From the NCBI GenBank assembly GCA_016201425.1, contig JACQCW010000047.1:1-55096 (forward strand): 55,096 bases of DNA. The letters run 5' to 3'. The translations under genes were made by a program, and so were the position numbers. Below, piece by piece: positions 42,137 to 52,002 of this stretch. The notes beneath the pieces were generated by a model, which saw only the letters and a program-made list of their open reading frames with translations, was not told the origin of the DNA and ran no database searches. The first letter of the stretch is position 1. The number at the start of each line of letters is the position of its first letter. Origin of the DNA: Candidatus Vogelbacteria bacterium (GTDB taxonomy: Bacteria; Patescibacteria; Paceibacteria; UBA9973; UBA12445).

Positions 42137-43357
42137 ATGTCTGAAATATCTCAAATTATGCAGATCGGATTAATCGCTTCCTTGGAAGCGTTTTTCCGTG
42201 TGTTACCGATAGTCATTCTTTTGGGCTTGGTTGTTTTTTTCTGGCGCGCGTGGAAGAGATATATTGCTTCATATTTTATTTCTAAGCTCGATTGGGTTTT
42301 GGTCGAAGTGACTTTACCTAAAGAAACATTCAAATCACCAAGGGCGATGGAGGTTGTATTGGGTGCCTTTCATCAAGCACCGGGTATCAACATTTTAGAG
42401 CAGTATTATCTTGGTAATGTAAGGCCGTGGTCCTCTCTAGAGATAGCTTCAATCAATGGCCACGTACATTTTTTTATCCGCATTTTAAAAAAATATAGAG
42501 TTGCAGTTGAGACACATATCTATTCACAATACCCAACTGCGGAGATTCACGAAGTATCGGATTATGTATATGGCGTGCCATATCTTAAAAAGGATTCCGG
42601 CTGGCAGTTGTTTGGTACAGAGTTTAAATTTACCAAAGAAGATGCGTATCCGATTAAAACATATGTTGACTACGGTCTAGACAAAGATCCCAAGGAAGAG
42701 TTTAAGGTTGATCCGATGACCTCCGCTCTCGAATTTATGGGGTCTGTTGGTCCTGGCGAGCAGGTTTGGTTCCAAATCTTGATTATGGCTGCCCAAAAGA
42801 GGTTTCGTAAGCCTGGCACCTATCTTGAGATGCAGGATTGGGTTGGTGATTCCAAAGCACTCCTTGATAAATTGATGAAACGGGACAAACTAAAAGACGC
42901 GGTGATGCTTTCAAACGAAATTCTATTGTCACCTGGCGAGAGGAGTATTGTTGAGGCAATCGAGAGACAAATTTCAAAAATGGGGTTCGATTGCGGTATC
43001 AGGATAGTTTACTTAGCCGAAAAAGATAAATTTAATCCAGCCAATATTAGTGGCTTGATGTCTGTTGTTAAGCAGTATAACTCCCTAAATTTAAATGGTT
43101 TTAAGCCGGCAAGATATACAAGTTACGATCCATGGCAAGATCCATTTGGTAAAAAGTTACCGAAGGCCAAAGAGGCGATCTTTGAAGCATATTGCAATAG
43201 AGGCTGGTTTTATCCACCATATTCGAGATTGCCATTTGTTCTTAATACTGAAGAGCTTGCAACTATCTATCACTTCCCTGGAGCCGTTGCGGCAACTCCT
43301 ACGTTTGCTAGGGCGGAGTCGAAGCGTGGCGAAGCCCCAGTTAATCTTCCAATCTAA
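42137..43357 (+). CDS. Type IV secretion-like membrane protein (N-terminal part of DUF87/VirB4-type ATPase system, ATPase absent)
   Basis: 406 residues. One N-terminal transmembrane helix (about 20-40), then an alpha/beta region and the terminal ELATIYHFPGAVAATPTF, the segment that in CPR T4SS-type ATPases directly precedes the DUF87/HerA ATPase core. No Walker motif follows, so the ATPase is either encoded elsewhere or lost. Could be part of a pilus, DNA-uptake or conjugation machine; partner genes are not visible nearby. mltG follows 8 bases later. Confidence 0.6.
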   Translation: MSEISQIMQIGLIASLEAFFRVLPIVILLGLVVFFWRAWKRYIASYFISKLDWVLVEVTLPKETFKSPRAMEVVLGAFHQAPGINILEQYYLGNVRPWSSLEIASINGHVHFFIRILKKYRVAVETHIYSQYPTAEIHEVSDYVYGVPYLKKDSGWQLFGTEFKFTKEDAYPIKTYVDYGLDKDPKEEFKVDPMTSALEFMGSVGPGEQVWFQILIMAAQKRFRKPGTYLEMQDWVGDSKALLDKLMKRDKLKDAVMLSNEILLSPGERSIVEAIERQISKMGFDCGIRIVYLAEKDKFNPANISGLMSVVKQYNSLNLNGFKPARYTSYDPWQDPFGKKLPKAKEAIFEAYCNRGWFYPPYSRLPFVLNTEELATIYHFPGAVAATPTFARAESKRGEAPVNLPI

Positions 43358-43365
43358 ATATATTT

Positions 43366-44346
43366 ATGGACGAAAACGAAACACCGGAGAAAAGTTATTT
43401 ACTTACTGGATTGGCACTAGCCTCAGGGCTTTTTTTGGTTGTGTGTTACATGCTTTATGTTTTGTTGATTTCTCCACCCGCTGAATTTCCATCAACTAAG
43501 TATTTTGAAATTAAAGATGGTTGGTCTGTTATGGATGCAGGCAATTACTTAGCTCTAAAATCATTGATCCGATCGCCACTCGTATTTAAAGTTTTGGTTA
43601 AATTAGAGGGGTCAAATGGGAAAATAGCTGCAGGTGAGTTTAAATTTGATGAACCCGTATCTGTTGTAGGCGTTGTCGAGAGTCTGACCGACTCCTCATA
43701 CAAGGGAAGGGCTGCCAAGGTTACTATTCCTGAGGGTTTTACGAATAAAGAAATTGCCATCACGCTTAAGGATAGTTTACCAAATTTCGACGCCGATAAA
43801 TTTTTAGTCCTAGCAAAAAAGTACGAAGGATCGCTTTTTCCAGATACTTATATTTTCCCTATTACTTATGATGAACAAAAGATCGTAAACAAAATGTTTG
43901 AAAATTTTCAAACCAAAATTTTGGATATTAAACCAGTGATTATCGTTTCAAAAAGAACTCGCAATCAAATTATAGTTATGGCGTCAATTTTAGAGAAAGA
44001 AGCCAGGACGACAGAAACTCGTATGATGATTTCGGGAATTCTTTGGAAACGATTCGACAAGGGCATCCCTCTTCAAGTTGATGCCTCTTTTGGATACTTG
44101 CTCGATAAGGCCAGCTCGGAAATAACTTTAGAGGATCTCAAGATCGATTCACCATATAATACCTATAAATATAAGGGTCTGCCACCAGGCGCAATTTCAA
44201 ACCCAGGCTTAGATGCGCTTACTGATGCTCTTTACCCGACAGATTCAAAATATTTTTATTATTTATCTGATAAAGACGGCAATATGCACTATGCCGTGAC
44301 TTTTGATGAGCATAAGAAAAATAAGATTTTATACTTGACAAAATAG
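43366..44346 (+). CDS. mltG: Endolytic murein transglycosylase
   Basis: 326 residues: N-terminal transmembrane helix (about 12-32), LysM-like module, then the YceG catalytic domain. The active Glu lies in MASILEKEA; SLFPDTYIFP, SPYNTYKYKGLPPGAISNPG and YYLSDKDGNMHYA are hallmark segments. It cleaves nascent glycan strands and limits their length in peptidoglycan synthesis. Starts 8 bases after the T4SS-like gene, so the two share a transcript. Confidence 0.93.
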   Translation: MDENETPEKSYLLTGLALASGLFLVVCYMLYVLLISPPAEFPSTKYFEIKDGWSVMDAGNYLALKSLIRSPLVFKVLVKLEGSNGKIAAGEFKFDEPVSVVGVVESLTDSSYKGRAAKVTIPEGFTNKEIAITLKDSLPNFDADKFLVLAKKYEGSLFPDTYIFPITYDEQKIVNKMFENFQTKILDIKPVIIVSKRTRNQIIVMASILEKEARTTETRMMISGILWKRFDKGIPLQVDASFGYLLDKASSEITLEDLKIDSPYNTYKYKGLPPGAISNPGLDALTDALYPTDSKYFYYLSDKDGNMHYAVTFDEHKKNKILYLTK

Positions 44347-44363
44347 TATATATATGATAGGCT
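44335..44363 (+). promoter_or_regulatory. Sigma70-type promoter TTGACA-17-TAGGCT
   Basis: -35 at 44335-44340 overlaps the last codons of mltG; -10 at 44358-44363. Leader of about 55 bases. Confidence 0.75.
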
Positions 44364-44368
44364 CTGCT

Positions 44369-44413
44369 CAGAAATCAGGTTGTGTGTGCCTGATAAAATT
44401 TGAAAACTGAGAG
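44369..44413 (+). promoter_or_regulatory. Structured 5' leader element (copy 2)
   Basis: TCAGAAATCAGG, then a GTGTGTG loop, then CCTGAT closing the hairpin, followed by AAAATTTGAAAACTGAGAGG. It aligns almost base for base with the leader at 45681 and shares its layout with 3401. Confidence 0.55.
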
Positions 44414-44420
44414 GTAAACA

Positions 44421-44592
44421 ATGTTCGGAATTAATTGCCCGTGCGGAAATGACACGTTCAAGTATAGAGTCAGAGAGAAACTCCGTCACAGACGTTAACG
44501 ATGTTGATAATTCGATCGGTGAGTATTATAGGATTGTATTCATCTGCGTTTCATGTGGCAACGAGCACCCCGTTGACTTGGGTTCTGACTAA
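44421..44592 (+). CDS. Small zinc-ribbon protein broken by one extra base
   Basis: From ATG 44421 (AGAGG upstream) the frame gives MFGINCPCGNDTFKYRV then stops after 25 residues. Removing one C from the CC at 44483-44484 opens VTDVNDVDNSIGEYYRI and a second Cys pair, ICVSCGNEHP, ending at 44592: a 56-residue zinc ribbon. The two CxxC-like pairs at either side of the break support the repair. First gene of the small-protein cluster. Confidence 0.5.
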
Positions 44593-44651
44593 TCAAAAAA
44601 GTCACGAACCTTTGATCTAAGTTCCTATAACCGTAGCAAAGGAGAATCAAG

Positions 44652-44816
44652 ATGATACCTCATGCAAGTTCTGTTGGTCCGGTGATTATCCTGGCGGTGC
44701 TCTTTGTTGGGGCTGTCGGCATGATGGCTGCTGTCGAGCTCTTCTGCTCGGTCTGCTATTCCAAGCCTCGGCCCGTGGTTGAAGAGTCTGAAATCATTAA
44801 GCGAATCATTCGCTGA
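44652..44816 (+). CDS. Small single-pass membrane protein
   Basis: 54 residues: transmembrane helix at about 8-30 (GPVIILAVLFVGAVGMMAA), then FCSVCYSKP and a basic tail. AAAGGAG lies 9 bases before the ATG. Function unknown. Sits in the same transcript as the zinc proteins around it. Confidence 0.6.
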   Translation: MIPHASSVGPVIILAVLFVGAVGMMAAVELFCSVCYSKPRPVVEESEIIKRIIR

Positions 44817-44831
44817 AAGGAAAGAGGATTA

Positions 44832-45131
44832 ATGAATCAACTGAGTGACGGAATCGTAGAGCGGGGTCTCAAGATCTTCGATGCGATAAGTGACGAAAAG
44901 ATGGAGAACTGCATTCACTGCAACTCGCGGTGGTATTCAATTCACTTTCGTGATGGCGTCTGTCATGGATGCCAGCTGAAGAGTTTGCCTGGGCGTAATG
45001 CAATGCTTGAGCGAGCTTACTATACGAAGGGGCTGGCAATTCTGCTGACCTTCGGATTGGTTGGCATGTTTTTCCCGAAGGTTGCGGCCGTTCTCTTTAT
45101 GCTCTTCATAACGTTCGTGCTGATCGCCTAG
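44832..45131 (+). CDS. Zinc-ribbon protein with C-terminal membrane anchor
   Basis: 99 residues. CIHCNSRWYS near residue 27 and CHGCQLK near residue 44 make a short zinc ribbon; a hydrophobic hairpin follows (about 68-98, GLAILLTFGLVGMFFPKVAAV). AGAGGA precedes the ATG. A membrane-tethered zinc ribbon is plausible; no family recognised. Confidence 0.65.
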   Translation: MNQLSDGIVERGLKIFDAISDEKMENCIHCNSRWYSIHFRDGVCHGCQLKSLPGRNAMLERAYYTKGLAILLTFGLVGMFFPKVAAVLFMLFITFVLIA

Positions 45132-45183
45132 TAGTTAGGCAATTCCGGTAACTAACACTGTAAGGAAACAAGGAGGATCTGAA

Positions 45184-45366
45184 ATGGAATTTCTGACCTG
45201 GGGACTGATTTTCAAGTTGATGTTCTTGATATGTGCGAGTTTTCACGTTTACTACCTGAAGGTGGGGAGTTCTAGTGAAGATGTTGCTCGCCTTCAATTG
45301 ACGATGTTTTATTCGATATTCTTTATGATCGCTGCCCTGATTCACTTCTTGAAGTTTGGGAACTAG
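45184..45366 (+). CDS. Small two-pass membrane protein
   Basis: 60 residues with two hydrophobic helices (about 5-25 and 40-58) around a short charged loop (KVGSSSEDVARL). AAGGAGG lies 8 bases before the ATG. Similar in size and layout to the protein at 45736, suggesting an old duplication; not otherwise recognised. Confidence 0.6.
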   Translation: MEFLTWGLIFKLMFLICASFHVYYLKVGSSSEDVARLQLTMFYSIFFMIAALIHFLKFGN

Positions 45367-45393
45367 TACGGTCTATTAACAAGGAGGAATTCA

Positions 45394-45567
45394 ATGCAAT
45401 ACTTCACGTGGAGTAATGTCACCAAGGTTGCGTTTCTGGCTTTCGTTGGCGCCAGCATTGTTGGGCTTGCTTCGTCAAACAGCAACCTCGCCGATAATGC
45501 TGGAGCCGGTGCTTTTGCAACTGGAGTAATGGGTCTCATCCTTTTCTTCAATGATGGGAGCAAATAA
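45394..45567 (+). CDS. Small Gly/Ala-rich membrane protein
   Basis: 57 residues with two hydrophobic stretches (about 10-27, KVAFLAFVGASIVGLA, and 38-52) linked by a small-residue loop. AAGGAGG sits 6 bases before the ATG. Last gene of this transcript; a double hairpin follows. Confidence 0.6.
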   Translation: MQYFTWSNVTKVAFLAFVGASIVGLASSNSNLADNAGAGAFATGVMGLILFFNDGSK

Positions 45568-45577
45568 GGATAGATCG

Positions 45578-45642
45578 GCACTATGGATTAGTGCACCCCC
45601 CCGTTCGGATGAATAATCTGGACGGGGGATTTTTAATTTTGC
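45578..45642 (+). terminator. Tandem hairpins, the second a Rho-independent terminator
   Basis: GCACTA/TAGTGC hairpin at 45578-45594, then CCCCCGTTC with GACGGGGG ending at 45628 and TTTTTAATTTT. Closes the 44421-45567 transcript. Confidence 0.8.
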
Positions 45643-45647
45643 TTAGG

Positions 45648-45676
45648 TTGACAGGATATCATACATGTGATAGTCT
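45648..45676 (+). promoter_or_regulatory. Sigma70-type promoter TTGACA-17-TAGTCT
   Basis: -35 at 45648-45653, -10 at 45671-45676. Leader of about 58 bases. Confidence 0.75.
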
Positions 45677-45680
45677 TGTG

Positions 45681-45730
45681 GTCAGAAATCTGGCCGTGTG
45701 GGCTTGATGAAATTTGAAAATTGAAAGAGG
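45681..45730 (+). promoter_or_regulatory. Structured 5' leader element (copy 3)
   Basis: TCAGAAATCTGGCC-GTGTG-GGCTTGAT hairpin, then GAAATTTGAAAATTGAAAGAGG. Shares about four fifths of its bases with 44369-44413; several stem differences keep pairing. Confidence 0.55.
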
Positions 45731-45735
45731 CAAAA

Positions 45736-45918
45736 ATGACAATTGAGTTGATTCCTGTCGGACTAATCTGCAAGCTTCTATTTCTGCTTTTCGCAGGTCT
45801 TGGGCTCATCTTCGTTGTACTGAAGGATAAGGAGCGTTATCAAGAATACGGGGTGTTGGCACTCATGTTTGGGATACTCTCTCTTGCTAATTATTTGTGC
45901 AATAACTTATCACACTAA
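45736..45918 (+). CDS. Small two-pass membrane protein
   Basis: 60 residues with two hydrophobic helices (about 7-28 and 40-57) and a charged loop (KDKERYQEYG). AAAGAGG is 6 bases before the ATG. Same size and helix layout as the protein at 45184. Function unknown. Confidence 0.6.
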   Translation: MTIELIPVGLICKLLFLLFAGLGLIFVVLKDKERYQEYGVLALMFGILSLANYLCNNLSH

Positions 45919-45939
45919 GCTAGGAATATAGGAGGAAGA

Positions 45940-46098
45940 ATGAATATTCAACTTCTAAACAACATTGCCACCGCCTGGTCTGTCGGGGCGATCGTTCTTG
46001 CATCTGCCGGGATCGTCGTAAAAAGCGAGAACCTTTTCAAAGCTTCGGTGATCATCTGTGTGGTGTCAGTGGTGGTAACACTTCTAACCAATCCTTAA
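45940..46098 (+). CDS. Small two-pass membrane protein
   Basis: 52 residues with two hydrophobic helices (about 9-27 and 35-50) and a short KSENLF loop. AGGAGG lies 4 bases before the ATG. Last gene before a terminator and the ATP synthase operon. Function unknown. Confidence 0.6.
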   Translation: MNIQLLNNIATAWSVGAIVLASAGIVVKSENLFKASVIICVVSVVVTLLTNP

Positions 46099-46138
46099 GA
46101 GGTAGAAAAAACTGGTATGACTCACTAGTATATTTGGC

Positions 46139-46173
46139 TAACCGCGAGGACAATGTTCCTTGCGGTTTTTTTA
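46139..46173 (+). terminator. Rho-independent terminator
   Basis: AACCGCGAGGA with TCCTTGCGGTT, then seven T. Confidence 0.85.
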
Positions 46174-46182
46174 ATTTACATA

Positions 46183-46188
46183 TATATT
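46183..46188 (+). promoter_or_regulatory. -10 box of the atp operon promoter
   Basis: TATATT with 8 bases to the atpB ATG at 46197: a nearly leaderless start for the whole operon. Confidence 0.5.
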
Positions 46189-46196
46189 ATTAATCC

Positions 46197-46946
46197 ATGG
46201 AGGAAATTTCTATCGCAGCCGAAAAGATATTTTCGATCGGGAATTTCCCGGTCACTAATTCTCTGATTCTCTCAGTGTTGGTATTAGCGATACTCTCGCT
46301 GGCTTCTTTTGTTTTGTTCAAAAATATTAAAACTATTCCAGGTAAGATTCAGTCAATAGTCGAGATGGTGCTTGAGGGGATCATGAACTTTATGGACACA
46401 ATCCTCGGACATAGGGAAATTACGGAGAAATATTTGCCAATTGTTGGCACTATTTTTTTCTTCGTTCTCTTTTCTAACTGGTCAGGACTCTTTCCGGGGC
46501 TTGGGGCTTTGGGGTTGAGTGGGTTTAATGAGGCAGGAAAGGAAACATTTGTACCACTTCTACGTGCGCCATCGAGTGATCTTAATTTTACTCTTGCTCT
46601 TGGGATAATCGCCATACTCTCTGTTAACGTTCTTGGTGTGGCCGCTATTGGAGTGCGTCATCATTTGGGTAAGTTTTTTAATTTTGAAAGCCCCGTAATG
46701 TTTTTTGTCGGGATTTTGGAACTTATCTCAGAATTTGTTAAGATGATCTCCTTGGCCTTCAGGTTATTTGGAAATGTTTTTGCCGGTGAAGTTTTACTTT
46801 TGGTTATTGGGATGTTGTCACCCTACGTTCTTCCCTTGCCGTTTCTCCTGATGGAGATATTTGTCGGATTTATTCAGGCCTTGATTTTTTCCGTTTTAAC
46901 GTTAGTCTTTATAAACATGGCGGTTGAACATTCACCTGCCCATTAA
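46197..46946 (+). CDS. atpB: ATP synthase F0 subunit a
   Basis: 249 residues, about five to six transmembrane helices. The essential Arg lies in MISLAFRLFGNVFAGE, the proton half-channel helix; the C-terminal helix ends VLTLVFINMAVEH. Forms the stator half-channel against the c-ring. First gene of atpBEFHAGDC; no atpI precedes it. Start has no Shine-Dalgarno. Confidence 0.95.
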   Translation: MEEISIAAEKIFSIGNFPVTNSLILSVLVLAILSLASFVLFKNIKTIPGKIQSIVEMVLEGIMNFMDTILGHREITEKYLPIVGTIFFFVLFSNWSGLFPGLGALGLSGFNEAGKETFVPLLRAPSSDLNFTLALGIIAILSVNVLGVAAIGVRHHLGKFFNFESPVMFFVGILELISEFVKMISLAFRLFGNVFAGEVLLLVIGMLSPYVLPLPFLLMEIFVGFIQALIFSVLTLVFINMAVEHSPAH

Positions 46947-46961
46947 AAATTATTAATAATT

Positions 46962-47201
46962 ATGTTAGAAAATATGTCACCAGATATAATGAAGATTGCC
47001 GCAGAGGCGTTTATTATGGGTGTTGGAACAATCGCCCCAGCCATCGCCATTGCTATTATTGGTTCTAGATCAGCAGAGGCTATTGGTAGAAATCCTGATG
47101 CTGCTCCTAAAGTACAAACAGCGATGATCTTGGCTCTGGCTTTTGCTGAAGCTATCGCGATCTATGGTTTAGTTATGTCTCTAATCATAAAGTTCGTATA
47201 G
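46962..47201 (+). CDS. atpE: ATP synthase F0 subunit c
   Basis: 79 residues, helical hairpin with the polar loop SAEAIGRNPDAAP and the ion-binding Glu in LALAFAEAIAIYG. The residue after the Glu is Ala rather than Ser/Thr and no coordinating Gln is seen in helix 1, which favours protons over sodium. Forms the rotating ring. Confidence 0.95.
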   Translation: MLENMSPDIMKIAAEAFIMGVGTIAPAIAIAIIGSRSAEAIGRNPDAAPKVQTAMILALAFAEAIAIYGLVMSLIIKFV

Positions 47202-47208
47202 AAATCGA

Positions 47209-47715
47209 ATGGACTCACTTTTTACTCATTTAGGAATCAACTGGCAGCTGCTCTTGGCTCAAGGAGTCAACTTCTTTGTGTTGGTTATCGCACTAAATTT
47301 TTTTCTCTATAAACCTCTTCTTAAGCTTCTTAATGATAGAAAGCGAAGAATCGAGGAAGGTCTAAGGAATGCCGATGCCATGGACAAGAGACTTACGGAG
47401 ATTGATGAGTTAAAAAGGGCTGAAATTTTAAAAGGTGAGAAGGAGGCACTATCGATTATTGAGGCAGCCAATAAGGCAGGACAGGCCAATAGGGTTGAAA
47501 TCCTCAAGACCGCAGAAGCAGATGCAGAATCTGTGAAAAAGAAGGCTGAGGAGTTGTCTCGAAGGTTGGTGTTTAGAGAGATGGAAAAACTTGAGGCAAA
47601 CGCAAAGATATTACTTGAGGGAGCACTTGCTTCTGCTGTGATGATGAATCCAGATACAATCGATCAAAAACTAATTAATGATGCTGTTACTCTAGTTAAG
47701 GGCCTAAAGATATGA
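47209..47715 (+). CDS. atpF: ATP synthase F0 subunit b
   Basis: 168 residues: one N-terminal transmembrane helix (about 12-32, LLLAQGVNFFVLVIALNFFL) and a long charged helix forming the peripheral stalk (KRRIEEGLRNADAMDKRLTE). The stop overlaps the start of atpH by 4 bases. Confidence 0.93.
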   Translation: MDSLFTHLGINWQLLLAQGVNFFVLVIALNFFLYKPLLKLLNDRKRRIEEGLRNADAMDKRLTEIDELKRAEILKGEKEALSIIEAANKAGQANRVEILKTAEADAESVKKKAEELSRRLVFREMEKLEANAKILLEGALASAVMMNPDTIDQKLINDAVTLVKGLKI

Positions 47716-48098
47716 GATATAGCCCCGCACTTTATGCTCAATCGCTATACGAATCGTTGGGTAATGCGAAGAGTGGTGATCAAAATCAGATTATAAAAAA
47801 TTTCTGGTTGACAGTAATTAAAAACGGTGATGATGCAAGGATTGACAGTATTGTAAAGGCTTTTGAGATCCGGGTGGTTAAAATGGGTGGTGGAAAGATT
47901 GTAGAAGTTGAAACAGCGCGAGCCATATCGATTGTTCTTGATGACAAAATCAAAAATTTATTTGATAAAAAAGATGTGGTCAGAAGAAAGATAAATTCTC
48001 GACTGGTCGCAGGGATTAGGATTGAAATTGATGGTGAGCGCGAGATTGATTTGAGTTTGGCCACGAAATTAAGAAAAATGTTTTCTAAAACAGTATGA
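47712..48098 (+). CDS. atpH: ATP synthase F1 subunit delta, short form
   Basis: 128 residues against about 175-180 in most bacteria. [14 protein letters not shown] and the C-terminal strand-rich part ([25 protein letters not shown]) match OSCP/delta, while the middle helical part is reduced. It links the b stalk to F1. Overlaps atpF and atpA by 4 bases each, so translation is coupled. Confidence 0.85.
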   Translation: MRYSPALYAQSLYESLGNAKSGDQNQIIKNFWLTVIKNGDDARIDSIVKAFEIRVVKMGGGKIVEVETARAISIVLDDKIKNLFDKKDVVRRKINSRLVAGIRIEIDGEREIDLSLATKLRKMFSKTV

Positions 48099-49642
48099 AC
48101 TATGACATTGTAGAAAAATTAAAAAAAGATATTTTAGGGTTTAAAGATACCACTGGCTTTGAGGCAGTCGGCAAGGTTGTAGAGGCTTCGGATGGTATTG
48201 CAAGAGTGTCGGGATTATCCGAGGCACTCTCACAAGAACTGATACTTATTGAAACCGAAAAGGGTGATGTGCCTGCTGTGGCATTCAACCTTGAGCAGGG
48301 ATTTGTTGGTTCCGTTATTTTAGGGGAATCAGATGGAGTGCGTACTGGTGATCGGGTTAAAAGTACAGGTAAGGTTCTTTCCGTAAAAGTTGGGGACGAA
48401 CTTATTGGCCGTGTTCTAAATGCTTTAGGTGAACCTATTGACGGTAAGGGCGTAGTTTTTGAAGATTCAGAGAAAGCCACTGTTTATACATTTGAAAAGG
48501 CTGCACCATCTGTGTTGTCGCGTGATTCAGTAAAGACACCTCTTCATACTGGAGTAAAATCAGTCGACGCGATGATTCCAATAGGACGAGGCCAACGGGA
48601 GTTGATAATTGGAGACAGGCAGACTGGCAAAACAGCGATCGCCCTTGATACAATTTTGAATCAAAAAAGGGAAGCCGGTAGGTCCCTGGCCGGGCAGGCG
48701 AAGGTTGTTTGTATATATGTTGCGATAGGACAAAAAAGTTCCAAACTCGCAAAAATTGTAAAAATGCTCGAAGAGAAGGGGGCAATGGATTACACAATAG
48801 TTGTATCAGCATCAGCATCTGATCCAGCAGCCTTGCAGTACCTTGCCCCTTTTGCAGGCTGTGCGATTGGAGAATATTTTAGAGATAAAGGTCAAGATGC
48901 GCTCATTGTTTACGACGACCTCTCAAAGCATGCCGATGCCTACAGACAATTGTCGCTTCTTTTAAGGCGGCCACCAGGCAGAGAGGCATATCCTGGAGAT
49001 ATATTTTATTTACACGCAAGACTTCTTGAAAGGGCCGCAAAGTTAGATAAAGCAAGTGGAGGAGGATCTTTAACTGCGCTCCCAATTATCGAGACCAAGC
49101 TTGGTGACGTGTCGGCATATGTTCCAACAAACGTGATTTCAATTACTGATGGTCAGATATACCTCGAATCATCACTCTTTTTCCGCGGAGTTCGTCCAGC
49201 TATTAACGTAGGTTTGTCTGTATCTCGTGTTGGATCGAACGCGCAAACGAAGGCGATGAAAAAGGTCGCAGGTAAACTCCGTCTTGACCTCGCGCAATTT
49301 AGAGAGTTACAGGCATTCTTACAATTCGCATCAGATCTCGATGAATCTACAAAACAAAAGATTAGAAGGGGAGAATTATTAACAGAGATACTAAAGCAGG
49401 TAGACGGCTCTCCTATGGGCTTTGAGAAACAAGTGTTGGTTCTTTATGCCGCTTTAAATGGACATCTAGATGATCTCCCGCCGGCCGAAGTTAAGAATTT
49501 TGAAAGTCAGTTTATTGATTATATCGAAAAGACTCACAACGAAACAATATTTAAACCTATCGCATCAACTGGCTCCATGGACGAGGCAACAGAACACAAG
49601 TTGAAGGAAGCGATCGCTGATTACAAAGATTTAAAGAGGTAA
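48095..49642 (+). CDS. atpA: ATP synthase F1 subunit alpha
   Basis: 515 residues, full length. P-loop GDRQTGKT, the regulatory nucleotide site region, VYDDLSKHA and [17 protein letters not shown] are all present. Non-catalytic nucleotide-binding partner of beta in the F1 hexamer. Confidence 0.97.
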   Translation: MNYDIVEKLKKDILGFKDTTGFEAVGKVVEASDGIARVSGLSEALSQELILIETEKGDVPAVAFNLEQGFVGSVILGESDGVRTGDRVKSTGKVLSVKVGDELIGRVLNALGEPIDGKGVVFEDSEKATVYTFEKAAPSVLSRDSVKTPLHTGVKSVDAMIPIGRGQRELIIGDRQTGKTAIALDTILNQKREAGRSLAGQAKVVCIYVAIGQKSSKLAKIVKMLEEKGAMDYTIVVSASASDPAALQYLAPFAGCAIGEYFRDKGQDALIVYDDLSKHADAYRQLSLLLRRPPGREAYPGDIFYLHARLLERAAKLDKASGGGSLTALPIIETKLGDVSAYVPTNVISITDGQIYLESSLFFRGVRPAINVGLSVSRVGSNAQTKAMKKVAGKLRLDLAQFRELQAFLQFASDLDESTKQKIRRGELLTEILKQVDGSPMGFEKQVLVLYAALNGHLDDLPPAEVKNFESQFIDYIEKTHNETIFKPIASTGSMDEATEHKLKEAIADYKDLKR

Positions 49643-49651
49643 TTATTTAAG

Positions 49652-50584
49652 ATGGAGTCGCTGCAAACGATTAAAAATAGATTAAGGGCGGTCAACAACA
49701 TCGGTAAGATTACAAAGGCGATGGAGGTTGTGGCGGCGACCAAAATGAGAAAAGCACAAGAGTTGGCTGTTAACTCCAGACCATATTCTTGGCACGTTTT
49801 GGAGTTACTTACCAGATTGGTTGGTCATAAAAATGTAAAGATACCTCTGCTCGAAGAAAGAGAGATTAAAAACACCCTAATAATAATAGTGTCGTCAGAT
49901 AGGGGTTTAGTTGGTTCTTTTAATAATCAGCTATTCAAAATAGTTGACGGTTTTGTAAAATCAAATGCCTTGGTGCGCGATAATTTTCAGGTAATAACTA
50001 TTGGTAAGAAAGCCTTAAATTTTGCTCAGAAAAATAGTTACATTATTGAAAAAAGTTTTCTCAATTTTGGTAATATCGCAAAACCAGAACAGATGGAACT
50101 TGTATCTAACACTGTGATCGAGGGGTTTTTAAATGACAGATGGGATCGTGTCGTCGCTGTTGCTATGAACTTTAAGACAACTCTAAACCAAGTACCACTT
50201 CTCCGTCAGATTATGCCAATAAATTTTGACATGATTAAGAAAACAGTTAAAGATATTGTGCCAGAACATGGGCGCTATGCCGAGCTTGTGGATATTAAGG
50301 TTGATGGTGGTGAAGATAAGACCATAGATTATATTTTTGAGCCTTCTAAGGAAGAGATTTTGAATAAATTAACGCCACATCTCATTAAGATGCAGTTTTA
50401 CCATTTAATGCTTGAGGCTAATGCTTCTGAACATTCGGCCAGACGTGTGGCTATGAAAACGGCATCCGATAACGCAGACGAGGTGGCAGGTAAACTTTCT
50501 ATGGACTATAACAAAGTTAGACAATCAAATATTACACGAGAGCTCATAGAAATAACTTCAACGCAGAACGCCTTACAAAATTAA
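49652..50584 (+). CDS. atpG: ATP synthase F1 subunit gamma
   Basis: 310 residues. N-terminal helix RLRAVNNIGKITKAMEVVAA with KMRKAQ, and C-terminal helix ending YNKVRQSNITRELIEI, form the rotor shaft; the SSDRGLVGSFN segment is the conserved Rossmann-like part. Confidence 0.95.
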   Translation: MESLQTIKNRLRAVNNIGKITKAMEVVAATKMRKAQELAVNSRPYSWHVLELLTRLVGHKNVKIPLLEEREIKNTLIIIVSSDRGLVGSFNNQLFKIVDGFVKSNALVRDNFQVITIGKKALNFAQKNSYIIEKSFLNFGNIAKPEQMELVSNTVIEGFLNDRWDRVVAVAMNFKTTLNQVPLLRQIMPINFDMIKKTVKDIVPEHGRYAELVDIKVDGGEDKTIDYIFEPSKEEILNKLTPHLIKMQFYHLMLEANASEHSARRVAMKTASDNADEVAGKLSMDYNKVRQSNITRELIEITSTQNALQN

Positions 50585-50591
50585 ACGTTAA

Positions 50592-51992
<1,401 letters not shown>

Positions 51993-52002
51993 TTTTGTAT
52001 CA

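Noticed and set aside
46962..47201. Sodium-binding c subunit
   Set aside because: The ion-binding Glu is followed by Ala and lacks the Gln and Ser/Thr ligands of sodium-type rings.
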